A stretch of DNA of 64,000 nucleotides from Peterkaempfera griseoplana (GTDB lineage: Bacteria > Actinomycetota > Actinomycetes > Streptomycetales > Streptomycetaceae). The notes below the pieces were generated by a model, which did not search any database, was not told the DNA's origin, and saw nothing but the letters and a program-made list of their open reading frames with translations. The stretch covers positions 1 to 64,000 of the forward strand of contig NZ_LIQR01000114.1 in the NCBI RefSeq assembly GCF_001418575.1. Reading direction: 5' to 3'. The position numbers were made by a program, and so were the translations under genes. Each line of letters begins with the position of its first letter. Position 1 is the first letter of the stretch. Of the stretch, positions 8,037-17,405 are shown one piece after another.

Positions 8037-11000
8037 CTACTCGTGTCGGACGAGGGTGAGATCGTAGGTGGCGGCTGCACCGTCCCCTCGGACGGCCACC
8101 AGGATCGTGCCGCGCAGTCCGGGCACCGTGGTCAATGCGCACAGGCCCTCTCCCATGTGGTCCGCCTCAACGGACTCCAGCAGGGCGGCTTCGCCGATCG
8201 GTTTCCGAGCGGCCAGGTTCCACACTTGCAGGACCCCCTTGCCGGGGGTGGCCAGCACCAGCGGCACATCCTCGACCCGTGTACCGTGGACGGTGCGGTA
8301 TTCGGCGCGGGACAGGTCGCCGACAGAAGCTCTCCGCCGCAGGTCCGTCAGGTCCCACAGATGCAGGCGAGTACCGCCAAGGACCGCTATGTGGTGCCGA
8401 CCGGCAGTGCTGTGGGCCAGAGAGCCAACGGGCCAGTCTTCGGAGCGCAGGGTGGCTGTGCGTGAGCCGTCCCGCAGGTCCCACAGGGTCAGTCTGCCTT
8501 CCTCGTCGCAGGCAAGGACCGTGGGATGACCGCCGATTTCGGCAATTGCAAGGGAGACCACGTCGCGGGCGCCGAACGCCATCGTCTGCTGCTGCGTCGC
8601 GAGGTCCCAGACGCGCACCTCGTCGTCCCGGCCACCCACGATGGCCAGGGGCCGGTCCGCGAGGTTTGTGCAGATCAGAGAGAGCACCTCGTGCCGTTGA
8701 CTCTGCAGGGACAGGTGTTCCTGTCGCTCGGCCAAGTCCCACACCCGCATCAGGCCGCTGGCGTCACCCGCCGCGACGACCGGCCGCCCACTCAGGGTGG
8801 CGCACGACAGCGCGTGAGCCTGGAAGAGGCTCCCTGACGTGCTCAGGGAACCCAGGCGGGCCCCTGCTGCAACGTCCCACAGTCCCATGCCACCGGGCCC
8901 GCCGAGCACCGCCACGGCACGCCCGTTCACCAGCGACCAGTCCATGCACGTGATCCGGGGGCCGCGCCCAGTGAGAATGTGGCGCTGAGCGACCTCAACG
9001 GCGAGCCCCTTGGTGGCAGGCACCTGGGCCACCTGTACTCCGCGGCTTTGCCTCCCTTTCTGAATCGCGGGAGAGGCGATGGCGGGCCAGTCGAGTGTGC
9101 TCAGGGCTGCGGTCAGACTGAGCACGTGCACGCGATGTATCCACGGCTCGCCCGGTCCTGTGGGCACCGTTCCCACCGCGGCGACCACACAGGAGTGACC
9201 GCCGATCTTGATACAGGCGAGGTCGCGGACGGAGGCGGCACGTCCGGGAAGGGACAGGGTTGCCACCTCGCTGAAGGTTTCCGCATCCCAGACCCGGACA
9301 TGATCATCGCCTGTGACAGCAACAGGGCGGCCGTCGACCCATGCGGGCCGTACTGCACCCGTGGCGCGGTAATTGCCATCTTGCAGGAGGATCTGCGGCC
9401 GCTTTCCCGCAGTCAATGCCCATACCGGCAGTTGGCCGCCCTCGCCACGCCCGCCGCAGATCACGAGCGTGCGGTCGCCGACCTCGATGCAGCATGCATC
9501 CCACGTATCTTCCAGCGGAGAGATCAACCTGTGCACCGGAGCGTGGGTGGTCAGGTCCCATACCCGAACCATGCGATCCGCCGCAATGGTGAGCACGACC
9601 GGCCGGCCATCGATCCGTGTGCAGCCGATGAGGTCGGCACGAGAGCCGTTGAGCATCGGGCCAGCAATGGGGATCTCGCTGAACGTCCGCAGATCATAGA
9701 CGCGCATGAGGCGAGAGCCCCCCGTTCCCGCAACAACCGCAGGAATGCCGTCCAGTTCGGTGCAGAAGACTTTTTGGACTGGGAAAGAGTCACGCGGATA
9801 CAGGATCGTGTTCAGCAGAGTATGGTCGGCCAGACTCCAGACGCGGATCGTCCCGTCGTCTCCTGCCGTGACAGCGGCACTCCGGCCCTCGAGAGTCACG
9901 CAGCAGACGTCTCTCACCGCATCGGTATGCCCGGCGAGTACGCCGGTTTGCGCCTGCGCGTTGAGGTCCCAGACGGTGGGCGTGGCGCTGTCCGGTGACA
10001 CCACCACGGCTAGGGTCCGCTCACCGTCGACAAGGCAGTCGAGGGAGACAGCGTCGGTGTCGAGGACGAAGCCTTCGAACGAGGCAGCCGCTGGCTTGAC
10101 CCGGGTCGCGACTGGGCCGGGGGGTGTCTGCGTCAATACGGGCGGCACAATGATGTTCTGGCGGGGATCGGGAGCGGCGCCTGGGGCGCCTGCCGGTGGC
10201 GCAGGCGGGGCCGCGACGTCCTCAGGAGCTTCCATAGCGCCGGCGGGAGACTCTGCAGGTGGCACGGGCAGCGACGGGACTGTGGGAAGGCGTCGACGAA
10301 TGCCCAGGACCCGGCCCAGCCACGTGCCCTGCTTCTCCTCACCACGCTCCGGCGCGCCGCCTTCGATACTGATGACCGTAGCGGCATCGGGCCGCGACAA
10401 CGTCGCAGCAATCGCCGACGGCAGCCACCGCCGCTCACCAAGGCCACCGAGTTCGCTCTGCGACACCCCGTGCGGCAGCAACTCTGCCAATAGCTGAGCC
10501 ACGCCTGGACGGTCATCAGGGTCCTTGGCCAAGGCGCGGCCCAGCGGAGTGCGCAAGGCCTCGGGCACCGCATCGAGACGAGCCTGGTCATGAACGATTC
10601 GGTACATCAACGCTGGCGCCGCGGCTTGACCGAACGCTGATGCACCAGTCGCTGCGAAGACCAGCAAAGCACCCAGAGAAAAGATGTCGCTCGCCGGCCC
10701 CACCGGCTTGCCTACCAACTGCTCCGGCGACATGAACCCTGGAGTTCCCACAATCGAGCCCGTCCGGGTGAGCGCACTGAATTCGGGCGCAACCGAGATC
10801 CCGAAGTCGATGACCCGCGGCCCGTCCGCCGCCAGCAGCACGTTGGACGGCTTCAGATCGCGGTGCACCAGCCCAGAAGAGTGGATCGACTCCAAAGCCT
10901 CCAAAAGGCCGGCACCAAGCAGCCGCACGGAACCTTCCGGCAGGGCACCATGCGCGCTCAGCACATCGGACAGACAGGGCCCTGGGACGTAGAGCGTGGC

Positions 11001-11267
11001 AAGCCACGGCGGATCGCTGTCCGGGTCCGCACCCAACACCGGAGCAGTGAACGCCCCGCTCACCCTCTGCGCGGCGGCGACCTCACGTGCGAACCGGCGG
11101 CGGAACTCCGCGTCTTCGGCCAATTCCGAGTGGACCACTTTGACCGCGGCCCTCCGACCAGCTCTCGAATGACCGACGTAGACACGTCCCATGCCTCCAG
11201 CGCCCAGACGTGCAGTGATCCGATACGGTCCCACCTGCTCGGGATCTCCCGGCTCCAGTGCCTGCAT
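8037..11267 (-). CDS. Ser/Thr protein kinase with C-terminal WD40 propeller (copy 2)
   Basis: A 1076-residue paralogue of the kinase at 3319-6447, in the opposite direction. Kinase domain about residues 12-268: LGAGGMGRVY, Lys43 in AVKVV, HRDLKPSN, DFG, GTPGFMSPEQ. A Pro/Ala-rich linker follows to about residue 395, then WD-type blades (VWDL, LWDL) to the end. I chose the ATG at 11267 (MQALEPGDPEQVGPYR) because it aligns with the start of the paralogue and has GGTGA upstream; a GTG at 11282 would add five residues. The two kinases share blade order and many identical stretches, so they probably arose by an inverted local duplication before the IS inserted between them. Confidence 0.93.
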   Translation of the reverse strand: MQALEPGDPEQVGPYRITARLGAGGMGRVYVGHSRAGRRAAVKVVHSELAEDAEFRRRFAREVAAAQRVSGAFTAPVLGADPDSDPPWLATLYVPGPCLSDVLSAHGALPEGSVRLLGAGLLEALESIHSSGLVHRDLKPSNVLLAADGPRVIDFGISVAPEFSALTRTGSIVGTPGFMSPEQLVGKPVGPASDIFSLGALLVFAATGASAFGQAAAPALMYRIVHDQARLDAVPEALRTPLGRALAKDPDDRPGVAQLLAELLPHGVSQSELGGLGERRWLPSAIAATLSRPDAATVISIEGGAPERGEEKQGTWLGRVLGIRRRLPTVPSLPVPPAESPAGAMEAPEDVAAPPAPPAGAPGAAPDPRQNIIVPPVLTQTPPGPVATRVKPAAASFEGFVLDTDAVSLDCLVDGERTLAVVVSPDSATPTVWDLNAQAQTGVLAGHTDAVRDVCCVTLEGRSAAVTAGDDGTIRVWSLADHTLLNTILYPRDSFPVQKVFCTELDGIPAVVAGTGGSRLMRVYDLRTFSEIPIAGPMLNGSRADLIGCTRIDGRPVVLTIAADRMVRVWDLTTHAPVHRLISPLEDTWDACCIEVGDRTLVICGGRGEGGQLPVWALTAGKRPQILLQDGNYRATGAVRPAWVDGRPVAVTGDDHVRVWDAETFSEVATLSLPGRAASVRDLACIKIGGHSCVVAAVGTVPTGPGEPWIHRVHVLSLTAALSTLDWPAIASPAIQKGRQSRGVQVAQVPATKGLAVEVAQRHILTGRGPRITCMDWSLVNGRAVAVLGGPGGMGLWDVAAGARLGSLSTSGSLFQAHALSCATLSGRPVVAAGDASGLMRVWDLAERQEHLSLQSQRHEVLSLICTNLADRPLAIVGGRDDEVRVWDLATQQQTMAFGARDVVSLAIAEIGGHPTVLACDEEGRLTLWDLRDGSRTATLRSEDWPVGSLAHSTAGRHHIAVLGGTRLHLWDLTDLRRRASVGDLSRAEYRTVHGTRVEDVPLVLATPGKGVLQVWNLAARKPIGEAALLESVEADHMGEGLCALTTVPGLRGTILVAVRGDGAAATYDLTLVRHE

Positions 11268-11488
11268 CCCACTCACCCCCACGTCTGGACGTCGTACGCG
11301 CCAGCATCCATTGTCTTGAGACGCGCAAGATCGTGGCGACAGTTGCAGGCAGAGGCCCGCACCCGCGTTGGCGGCAAGAGCAGTCGGCGACGGCGGGATG
11401 GGCGCAATGCAGCAGCTATGCGGACTGATCGCGGGTCACACCCGCTGGAGTGCTGTGTGAGTCGGCCACTCGGTGATCCGTGTTGGGG

Positions 11489-12013
11489 TTATGCGGTCAG
11501 TTCAACGGGTGCCGCACTGTCGTCGTCGGTTCCGTCGATCGGGTGCAGGCGGGCTTTGGCGAGGAGGTCGAGGCCCATATAGCGGCCGCCCTCGGTCCCC
11601 TCGTCGTTCTGCTCGGCCAGCACCGCCCCGACCAGGCGAATGGTCGCAGAGCGATCAGGGAAGATCCCGACGACGTCCGTGCGGCGCCTGATTTCCTTGC
11701 CAGCCGCTCCTGCGGATTGTTCGACCAGATCGACTTCCAGACGGTGCGCGGGAGCGCGGTGAAGGCCAGGAGGTCTTCTCGGGCGCCCTCCAGGTGCCCG
11801 GCCAGCGCCGGGAACTTCTCGTCCAGGGCGGCCGCTCACGGTGGCCATCTGTGCGCGGACAGCGGCGGCGTCCGATTGCTCGAAGATCGTCTCAGCAGTA
11901 TGGCCACTCAGGGCTGTGCGGACTCCGGCGCCTGGTTGATCAAGTTCCGGGCGCAGTGGGTGTGACAGCGCCGGGATCAGGGCGGTGGCCTGGGCCGCCG
12001 CAGCGGTGAGCAT
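11489..12013 (-). pseudogene. IS256-family transposase remnant
   Basis: The C-terminal part reads KEIRRRTDVVGIFPDRSATIRLVGAVLAEQNDE, then RRYMGLDLLAKARLHPI and PVELTA, which is the conserved end of Streptomyces IS256-family (mutator) transposases. Upstream, TIFEQSDAAAVRAQM is also recognisable but lies next to garbled segments, and the catalytic Asp region is missing, so the gene is truncated and frameshifted. The sequence after the stop (to about 11434) resembles the end of such an IS (GGATCACCGAGTGG), but no matching second end is seen. Confidence 0.8.
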
Positions 12014-12343
12014 GGCGGTGCCCCCAGGAAGCTGCAGACGGCGTTCCAGGCCAGGGGACGGCCACCGTCGTCCTCCGGCTTCGGCCTGGAGGCAGGCGTG
12101 GAGCGGCAGTTGGAGGACTCCGGGGACACCCGCACCCGACTCACCTGGGGCCCTTTGCCCGGGTCTACAAGGAGAACGACACCTCGGCGTTCAAACGGTG
12201 GCGACCTTGAGCCGGCGGATCTCGGACCGTCCGTGCCCGGTGCCGCGCGTGCGGCCCTGGGGTGGGATGCCTTGCATCAAAGGCGGGGCCAGGTCGGATC
12301 CGTCATGACCATGGTGCGGGCACTGGGCGGTTGATCCGTCTCG
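12014..12343. other. gene-poor stretch with a short coding remnant
   Basis: Between the IS256 remnant and the hairpin after the M1 peptidase no complete gene is supported. It contains a coding-like fragment (FGLEAGVERQLEDSGDTRTRLTWGP, then, after a shift, ARVYKENDTSAFKRW) whose first part is repeated near 18.7 kb. The family is not recognised. Confidence 0.4.
12078..12121 (+). repeat. 44-base repeat, copy 1
   Basis: This 44-base segment matches the reverse complement of 18651-18694 at 41 of 44 positions by my count. Both copies encode FGLEA(G/C)VERQLEDS, preceded by similar serine-containing residues, so they look like remnants of two copies of one gene. Confidence 0.6.
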
Positions 12344-12417
12344 CGGCGCCCACTGAGGGTGGGCCCGACCGGGGTGGCGGTGCGTGTCCCGGTCGGGTCC
12401 TCCCTCAGTGGGCGCCG
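12344..12417 (-). terminator. long hairpin terminator of the M1 peptidase gene
   Basis: Left arm 12344-12373 and right arm 12388-12417 can pair over 30 bases with two mismatches, leaving a 14-base loop. The right arm includes the last codons and stop of the M1 peptidase gene, so the hairpin begins inside the gene. There is no clear U-run, as is usual for Streptomyces terminators. Confidence 0.75.
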
Positions 12418-13841
12418 GGCCTGAGCTTGGCCAGGCTGCCCGGGTACAGATACTTCTGGGGCGGAATGACCGTGCTGTGTGCCCAGGCGCGGAAGAAGCC
12501 GTTGAGGTCCTTGCCCGAGACCTGCGCCGCCAGCTTCTCGAAGGCCGGCCAGGACGCGTTGCCGTAGGCGTGATCGGCGGTCCACCGCTTGAGGGTGGCG
12601 AAGAAGGTGTCGTCACCCACGTACCGGCGCAGCGCGTGCATCATCAGGGAGCCCTTGTCGTACAGGGCGGGGTCGAGTTCCGTGCCGGGGCCCGCGTCGT
12701 AGAGGGGGACGTCCCAGAAGGTCGGGTTGTCCCGGTTCCCTTCGAGTACCCACTGGTAGAAGCCGGTGTCCAGATCAGCGCCCAGGTGCTCGTCCCAGAG
12801 CTGGTTGGCGTACTGCGCGAAGCACTCGGCGATGCAGCCGTCCCGCCAGTCCGTGAAGGAGACGCTGTCCCCGAACCACTGGTGGGTGATCTCGTGGACC
12901 ATCGACACGTCGAAGAGGGCGCCGGAGTAGGTGGGACGGCCCTGGGTCTCCAGGGCGAGGGGCGTGCCCTCGTCGGTGATGCCGTTGATCGCGATGCCGC
13001 CCGCCGAGTCGAAGGGGTAGGGCCCGAACTTCGAGGAGAGGAAGGAGATGATCTCCGCCTGGAGCGCGGGGGTGGCCGGATCGGTGAGCGCGCCGGGGCT
13101 GTACGCGTCGATCACCGGCGTGCCGTCCGGCAGCGCGTACTTCTGCACGGTGAACCTGTCGATGGCGACGGTGGCCAGGTAGGTGGCCATCGGGCGGTCC
13201 TCGGACCAGCGGTACGTGGTGCGGCCGCCGCCGGAGGTGGTCCTGCCCGGGACGCCGTTGCCGATCGCGGTCCAGCCGTCCGGCACGGTCACGGTCAGGC
13301 CGAAGGTGGCCTTGTCGGACGGATGGTCGTTGGACGGGAACCAGGAGGTGGCCCCGTGGGGCTCGCCGATGGCGTCGGCGCCGCCGTCCTGGAGTGTGTG
13401 CCAGCCCTCGTGGTCGGGTGTGCCGGCGTAGGTGACGCGGACGGTGAACGGGCGACCGGCGGGCAGGCGCCCGGCGGGTGTGACGACCAGTTCATGGGCG
13501 CCGCTGCGGGTCACCTCACGGGCCGGCCGGCCGTTGACGGTGACCGTGCCGATCCGGAATCCCTTCAGGTCCAGGTCGAAGCGGTCCAGGTCCTCGGTGG
13601 CCCGTGCGGTGACCGTGGTGTCGCCGTCGAGGTGATCGGGGTGCGCGGGGTCGTAGCCCAGGTGCACGTCGTAGTGGGTGACGTCGTAGCCGGAGTTGCC
13701 GTCGTCGGGGAAGTAAGGGTCGCCGACGCCTGCTCCGCCGGTGATCGCCGCGGCCGGGAGCGCGGTCAGCAGCAGCGAGCCGGCGGCAGCCAGCGGGGCG
13801 ACCACCGTGAGGCGGCGGCGGAAGCGGCGGGCGTCAGGCAT
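12405..13841 (-). CDS. secreted M1-family zinc metallopeptidase
   Basis: A 478-residue aminopeptidase-like protein with a Sec signal peptide (RRRLTVVAPLAAAGSLLLTALPAAA, cleavage about residue 32). The N-terminal beta domain is followed by a thermolysin-like catalytic domain with HEITHQWFG at 316-324 (zinc His316 and His320, catalytic Glu317) and the third zinc ligand Glu in AECFAQ, where most relatives have NEGFA. It is shorter than full aminopeptidase N, lacking the C-terminal superhelical domain, like other actinomycete secreted M1 peptidases. The ATG has AAGGA upstream and overlaps the stop of an M28 peptidase fragment by 8 bases. A long hairpin follows. The role is probably extracellular peptide degradation. 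Confidence 0.95.
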   Translation of the reverse strand: MPDARRFRRRLTVVAPLAAAGSLLLTALPAAAITGGAGVGDPYFPDDGNSGYDVTHYDVHLGYDPAHPDHLDGDTTVTARATEDLDRFDLDLKGFRIGTVTVNGRPAREVTRSGAHELVVTPAGRLPAGRPFTVRVTYAGTPDHEGWHTLQDGGADAIGEPHGATSWFPSNDHPSDKATFGLTVTVPDGWTAIGNGVPGRTTSGGGRTTYRWSEDRPMATYLATVAIDRFTVQKYALPDGTPVIDAYSPGALTDPATPALQAEIISFLSSKFGPYPFDSAGGIAINGITDEGTPLALETQGRPTYSGALFDVSMVHEITHQWFGDSVSFTDWRDGCIAECFAQYANQLWDEHLGADLDTGFYQWVLEGNRDNPTFWDVPLYDAGPGTELDPALYDKGSLMMHALRRYVGDDTFFATLKRWTADHAYGNASWPAFEKLAAQVSGKDLNGFFRAWAHSTVIPPQKYLYPGSLAKLRPGAH

Positions 13842-14170
13842 GGTGGGCGTCCTTGCGGGGGTCGGTGGTGGCCAGTTGCCAGGTCACGCCGAGAACGGCG
13901 TTGGCGCTGGCGGTCTCGGTGGGCGGGTCGACGTTGGTGATGTCGTCGCAGGGCTCGTGGATGCAGTCGGAGATGCCGGTGCTGAACCCGCCCACGGGGA
14001 TGCCGGCGTCGTCGAAGGACTCGTGGTCCGAGCCCCCGGCCCCGACGTCGAAGGTGGGCAGGCCGTGCGCGGCGAAGTAGGCCTGGTAGGCGTCGTACGT
14101 CTCCGGGTCGCCCTTGGTGACCAGCCAGAACTGCACGTTCTTGGAGCCGGCCTGGTCGAAGTTGGAGTAC
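13834..14170 (-). pseudogene. M28-family aminopeptidase, C-terminal fragment
   Basis: The frame reads NFDQAGSKNVQFWLV, AYFAAHGLPTFDVGAGGSDHESFDDAGIPVGGFSTG and HEPCDDITNVD, matching the C-terminal half of secreted M28 (aminopeptidase Y-like) zinc peptidases, including the SDHESF zinc-ligand motif and the HxxCDxxxN motif. The signal peptide and first zinc ligands are missing. Upstream residues in the same open frame (to 14307) do not resemble the family. Its stop overlaps the M1 peptidase start, so the two peptidases were probably once co-transcribed and the first has been truncated. Confidence 0.75.
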
Positions 14171-14292
14171 ACGCAGGACCAGCAGGCGGCGGCGACGGCC
14201 CAAAACACCGCGCGGGCAGCGGGAGCGCCCACCTGCCTTCTCACGGCCGGGAGCTGGCGGGTCCGGTCGCCGGCGGATCCGCTGTGGGAGTG

Positions 14293-14330
14293 GTACGTGG
14301 GGCACACCGCCTGTCCTGGCGGTGTGCCCC
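14293..14330 (-). terminator. perfect 16-bp hairpin downstream of the propeller gene
   Basis: CGTGGGGCACACCGCC and its exact complement are separated by six bases (TGTCCT). It lies 100 bases after the stop of the PQQ-type propeller gene, which reads toward it. Confidence 0.8.
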
Positions 14331-14430
14331 ACGGTTCGCTTCACGTTCGAAGCGTTCGAGCCCCCTGGGCGCGCCCTGGCCCACGCCCCACCGCGTCACC
14401 GTCGTCCAGCGACGCGGTCACAGGGGTCAC

Positions 14431-16047
14431 TTACTTTCCGTCGAGCGAGAAGGCATAGAGCTTGTCGTTGTCGCCCTTGTAGCCGAGACCGAGCCCGGCG
14501 GTGCGGTAGCCGCTGCCCCAGTAGACGGTTCCGTTGACGACCGACGCGCCGGCCCACACGGAGCCCCCGCTGGGGAAGGCCCACTTGATCTGACCGGTGT
14601 CGGCGTCGAAGGCATACATGTTGTTGCCGGTGGGTGCGCTGGAGTCGGCGTACATCACACCGTTGGCAGCGGAGACGAACCCGTCGTCGATGTAGGAGCC
14701 CTGCGGGTCGGCGACCTGCCAGAGGATCTTACCGGTGGCCGCGTCGAGGGCCGCCCACAGGCCACCTGTCGTCGTCGTCTTCTTTCCGTCGTACGACGTC
14801 AGCGTGTAACTCCTGTGCGAGCCGTTCGCGATCGCGACGAAGATGTGCTTCCCGTCAGTGGCCGACCCCCACTCGATGCCGCCGAGCGCTCCGCCCGGTC
14901 CGGCCTGGCTCTTCCAGACCACCTTGCCGGTGGCCGGGTCGAGCGCCCAGTAGATGCCGCTCTTCTGGCCGATACCGAGCAGGTCGGTGCGCTTGCCGTT
15001 CACCGTGGTGGTGTACAGGTTGGGCGCGCTGCCGAAATCGTAGTCGGGTGCGTCGTTCGGGACGGGTACGGTCCAGGTGTCCGCGGTCAGCGTCGGGCGG
15101 GCCCAGTCGATCTTGCCGCTCTTGAGGTTGAGCGCCAGGATGCTGTCGATGTGGTCCTCGGCGACCGGCGGGGTGCAGTCAGCCTCTCCGGGGTCGGTGC
15201 AAACACCGGGCGGAGTGGTGTAGTTGTTGCCGGTGGCCACATAGAGTTCGCCGGTCTTGTGGTCGACGACCGCCTGGCTGCCCCACATGGCGCCGCCCGT
15301 GTAGCCCTTGGGAATGGTGTAGGTCTTCCACAGAATCCTGCCGGTGGTGGCGCTGGCCGCGATCACCGATCCGCGGAAGGTCTGCGGCCCGCTCAGGGTC
15401 TCGCCCTTCGAGGATGTGCCGAAGTAGACCACTCCGTTGTCCACGGTCGGCGAGCTGGTGACGATGGTGGCCGGGTCCTCGTCGACCTTGGTGCGCCACA
15501 GCATCTTGCCGGTGCGGGCGTTGATGCCCACGATGTAGGCGCTCTTCATCGCTGAGACGCCCTGCGCTCCGGTGCCGATCACGAGCTCGCCGTGCCAGTA
15601 CGCCGGGCTCGTGCGCGAGACGTCACCGGTGATGCCGTCGTAGGAGCTGATGTCGCGGGACCAGATGGCCTTGCCCGTAGTGGCGTTGATCGCCCAGAGC
15701 TTCCCGCCCCAGTCCGGTACGTAGACCACTCCCTTGACCACGGTCGCGGTGGCCGAGATGTCACCGGCGGTGGTGAAGGTCCACTTGGGCTTCAGCTTGC
15801 CCACGTTCGCCGAGTTGATGGTGTGTTCGGTCGCCGCATACCGGGTGTTGTGGTTGTTCTGCCCGGCGCTGGCCCAGTCCGGCTGCACGGAGACACTTGC
15901 CTTGGCCTGACCGCCCGGAGCCGTGCGGTCCCCGAGCACGGCCGCTCCCGCAGGCCAGCCGGCAAGGGCTCCCATTGCGAGCGCGCCCGTGGCCCCTATG
16001 GCCCACAGCTTTGAACGCCGGCTGCGTTGACTGGTTCTGGTCGACAT
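14431..16047 (-). CDS. secreted PQQ-binding-like beta-propeller protein (polyvinyl-alcohol dehydrogenase-like)
   Basis: A 538-residue protein with an N-terminal signal sequence (RRSKLWAIGATGALAMGALAGWPAGAA). The rest is built of PQQ-type blades recognisable by repeats such as LWAINATTGKAIWS, VVGINARTGKMLWRT, YWALDPATGKVVWKS and MYAFDADTGQIKWAF. It resembles the catalytic part of polyvinyl-alcohol dehydrogenases and related quinoproteins, but no CXXCH haem motif is present, so an electron-transfer domain is missing. Whether it binds PQQ is unknown. The ATG has AAGGAGC upstream, and a perfect hairpin follows the gene. It stands alone as a transcription unit. Confidence 0.85.
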   Translation of the reverse strand: MSTRTSQRSRRSKLWAIGATGALAMGALAGWPAGAAVLGDRTAPGGQAKASVSVQPDWASAGQNNHNTRYAATEHTINSANVGKLKPKWTFTTAGDISATATVVKGVVYVPDWGGKLWAINATTGKAIWSRDISSYDGITGDVSRTSPAYWHGELVIGTGAQGVSAMKSAYIVGINARTGKMLWRTKVDEDPATIVTSSPTVDNGVVYFGTSSKGETLSGPQTFRGSVIAASATTGRILWKTYTIPKGYTGGAMWGSQAVVDHKTGELYVATGNNYTTPPGVCTDPGEADCTPPVAEDHIDSILALNLKSGKIDWARPTLTADTWTVPVPNDAPDYDFGSAPNLYTTTVNGKRTDLLGIGQKSGIYWALDPATGKVVWKSQAGPGGALGGIEWGSATDGKHIFVAIANGSHRSYTLTSYDGKKTTTTGGLWAALDAATGKILWQVADPQGSYIDDGFVSAANGVMYADSSAPTGNNMYAFDADTGQIKWAFPSGGSVWAGASVVNGTVYWGSGYRTAGLGLGYKGDNDKLYAFSLDGK

Positions 16048-16591
16048 ACGGATCGCTCCTTCAACGGGCCCACTCCTGCTCCTGCGAGCACCGCTGTAAG
16101 CACTCGGGTGGGCAAGGCTCCGCAGCAGATGCGAATGTCTGCTGCTGTACTGACGGCGAGCCTAGGTTTTGCACAGCCGATGGAATGACTGCGAGTGCAC
16201 AGGGATTAGCCCAGGAGCGATGGCGTTTCGTCGTTCCGTGAACCTTGGCCACAGCGACGGCCAACACCGTTTGGACAATGTTGTTCGAGATCGCTCGGTT
16301 CGCGGCACGAGCTGGACGGTTGCTGGGCCTGCGTCGCGGACACCCCGGGTGGAGGGTGGCATTCGCGGTGGCTGCTGCGCTTGGTCCGCTCCGAATGGCC
16401 TGCAGGAAACCCGATGCAACCTGACGTATGCCCAAATCCTGTGGGGCGGTGCCGGGACGGCATGCGGAGGGCGCAGCTCTGAGGGCTGCCTGGTCTACCC
16501 GCACCCGGAGGACCCGAAATGACGCCACCCCCCTCGCCGGCACCGGATTGCTCCCTAGCCCCCGCAGCCGGGCCGGTTTGGGCGTCCGCCC
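16048..16591. other. intergenic region with decayed IS sequence
   Basis: This stretch holds the promoter region of the leftward propeller gene and, toward 16535-16591, frameshifted remains of the start of an IS5-type transposase. No complete gene is supported. Confidence 0.4.
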
Positions 16592-16880
16592 GTGCACGAC
16601 CTGCGCCGCCTCATGGACGCAGTTCTGTACGTCGACCGAGCGGGCATCCCCTGGCGTTACCTGCCGCACGACTTCGCGCCTTGGGAAACCGTCTACGGGT
16701 ACTTCGCCGCCTGGCGGAAGGACGGCGTGTTCGACCAGCCAAGCGGCCTGCTTCGCCGCCGGGTACGCGAAGCCGAAGGCCGCCGAGCCGAACCAAGCGC
16801 CTGCGTACTCGACTCCGAGAGCATCAAGACCTCCGCCAATGTGCACCGCACCGGCCAGGGCCTCGACGCGGGCGGTGTCG
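16592..16880 (+). pseudogene. truncated IS5-family transposase
   Basis: The frame reads HDLRRLMDAVLYVDRAGIPWRYLPHDF, PWETVYGYFAAWRKDGVFDQ and ACVLDSESIKTSANVHRTGQGLDAG, which is the N-terminal third of an IS112-like IS5-family transposase including the first catalytic Asp (VLDSESIKTS). Homology stops abruptly near 16880, where the leftward SnoaL-like gene ends. The second Asp, the Glu and both inverted repeats are absent. Confidence 0.8.
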
Positions 16881-17360
16881 TCAGGGCTGTGATGCATCCG
16901 CGATGGGAAGTCGGTCAGTTTCGCGGCCGAAGGGGAGGAAGACGGTGCGGCTGGCGAGCAACCAGACGCCGTCCACCCTGCGGAAGACATCCTCGTAGTG
17001 GCCGACGTTCACCGGGAGCCTGGGCTCGATCATCCCACCTGAGTAGCCGTCGATCCGGTATGTCGTCAGATACGAGACGGACCGCGCTGTCGCTTCGGAC
17101 TCCACCGTGACCAGGATGTTCGTCATCAGACGGCGCGAGAGCCTGTCCGCCGGGCGTGAGGCGAAGTAGGCGCGCAGGGCCTCGCGCCCCTCGATGCGCC
17201 GGTCCCCGAAAGGCCAGTGCCACACACCGTCGGGCGTGAACAGCTCGGCCACCGAACTCGGGTTGCCGAGGTCAAGGCGGTGGATGAAGTCCACGATGAT
17301 GCGCTCACAGGCGCGTTCGGCGAGCATCCGCGCGACCGGGGAAATGATTTCGTCGTCCAT
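16881..17360 (-). CDS. SnoaL-like (NTF2-fold) protein
   Basis: A 159-residue protein of the SnoaL/NTF2-like fold: RIIVDFIHRLDLGNPSSVAELFTPDGVWHW, FGDRRIEGREALRAYFASR, then beta strands ending SYLTTYRIDGYSGG and VGHYEDVFRRVDGVWLLASRTV. Such proteins are small cyclases, isomerases or ligand binders; the substrate cannot be told here. I chose the ATG at 17360 (MDDEIIS) because family similarity starts there; the frame stays open upstream but that part resembles a different family. The gene ends against a truncated transposase, so its original neighbours have been lost. Confidence 0.75.
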   Translation of the reverse strand: MDDEIISPVARMLAERACERIIVDFIHRLDLGNPSSVAELFTPDGVWHWPFGDRRIEGREALRAYFASRPADRLSRRLMTNILVTVESEATARSVSYLTTYRIDGYSGGMIEPRLPVNVGHYEDVFRRVDGVWLLASRTVFLPFGRETDRLPIADASQP

Positions 17361-17405
17361 GCCCCTGTCTATCAGCCCTAACAGGTGCCGGCGCAACGGC
17401 TTATC

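Noticed and set aside
12384-15555. Long rightward frames opposite the M1 peptidase and the PQQ-type propeller genes
   Set aside because: Both are composed of Val/Gly/Ala/Arg shadow sequence, while the leftward frames have signal peptides and clear motifs.
16061-16990. A 309-codon leftward frame
   Set aside because: It is antisense to the IS5 fragment and shows no protein similarity. The codon pattern fits a shadow.
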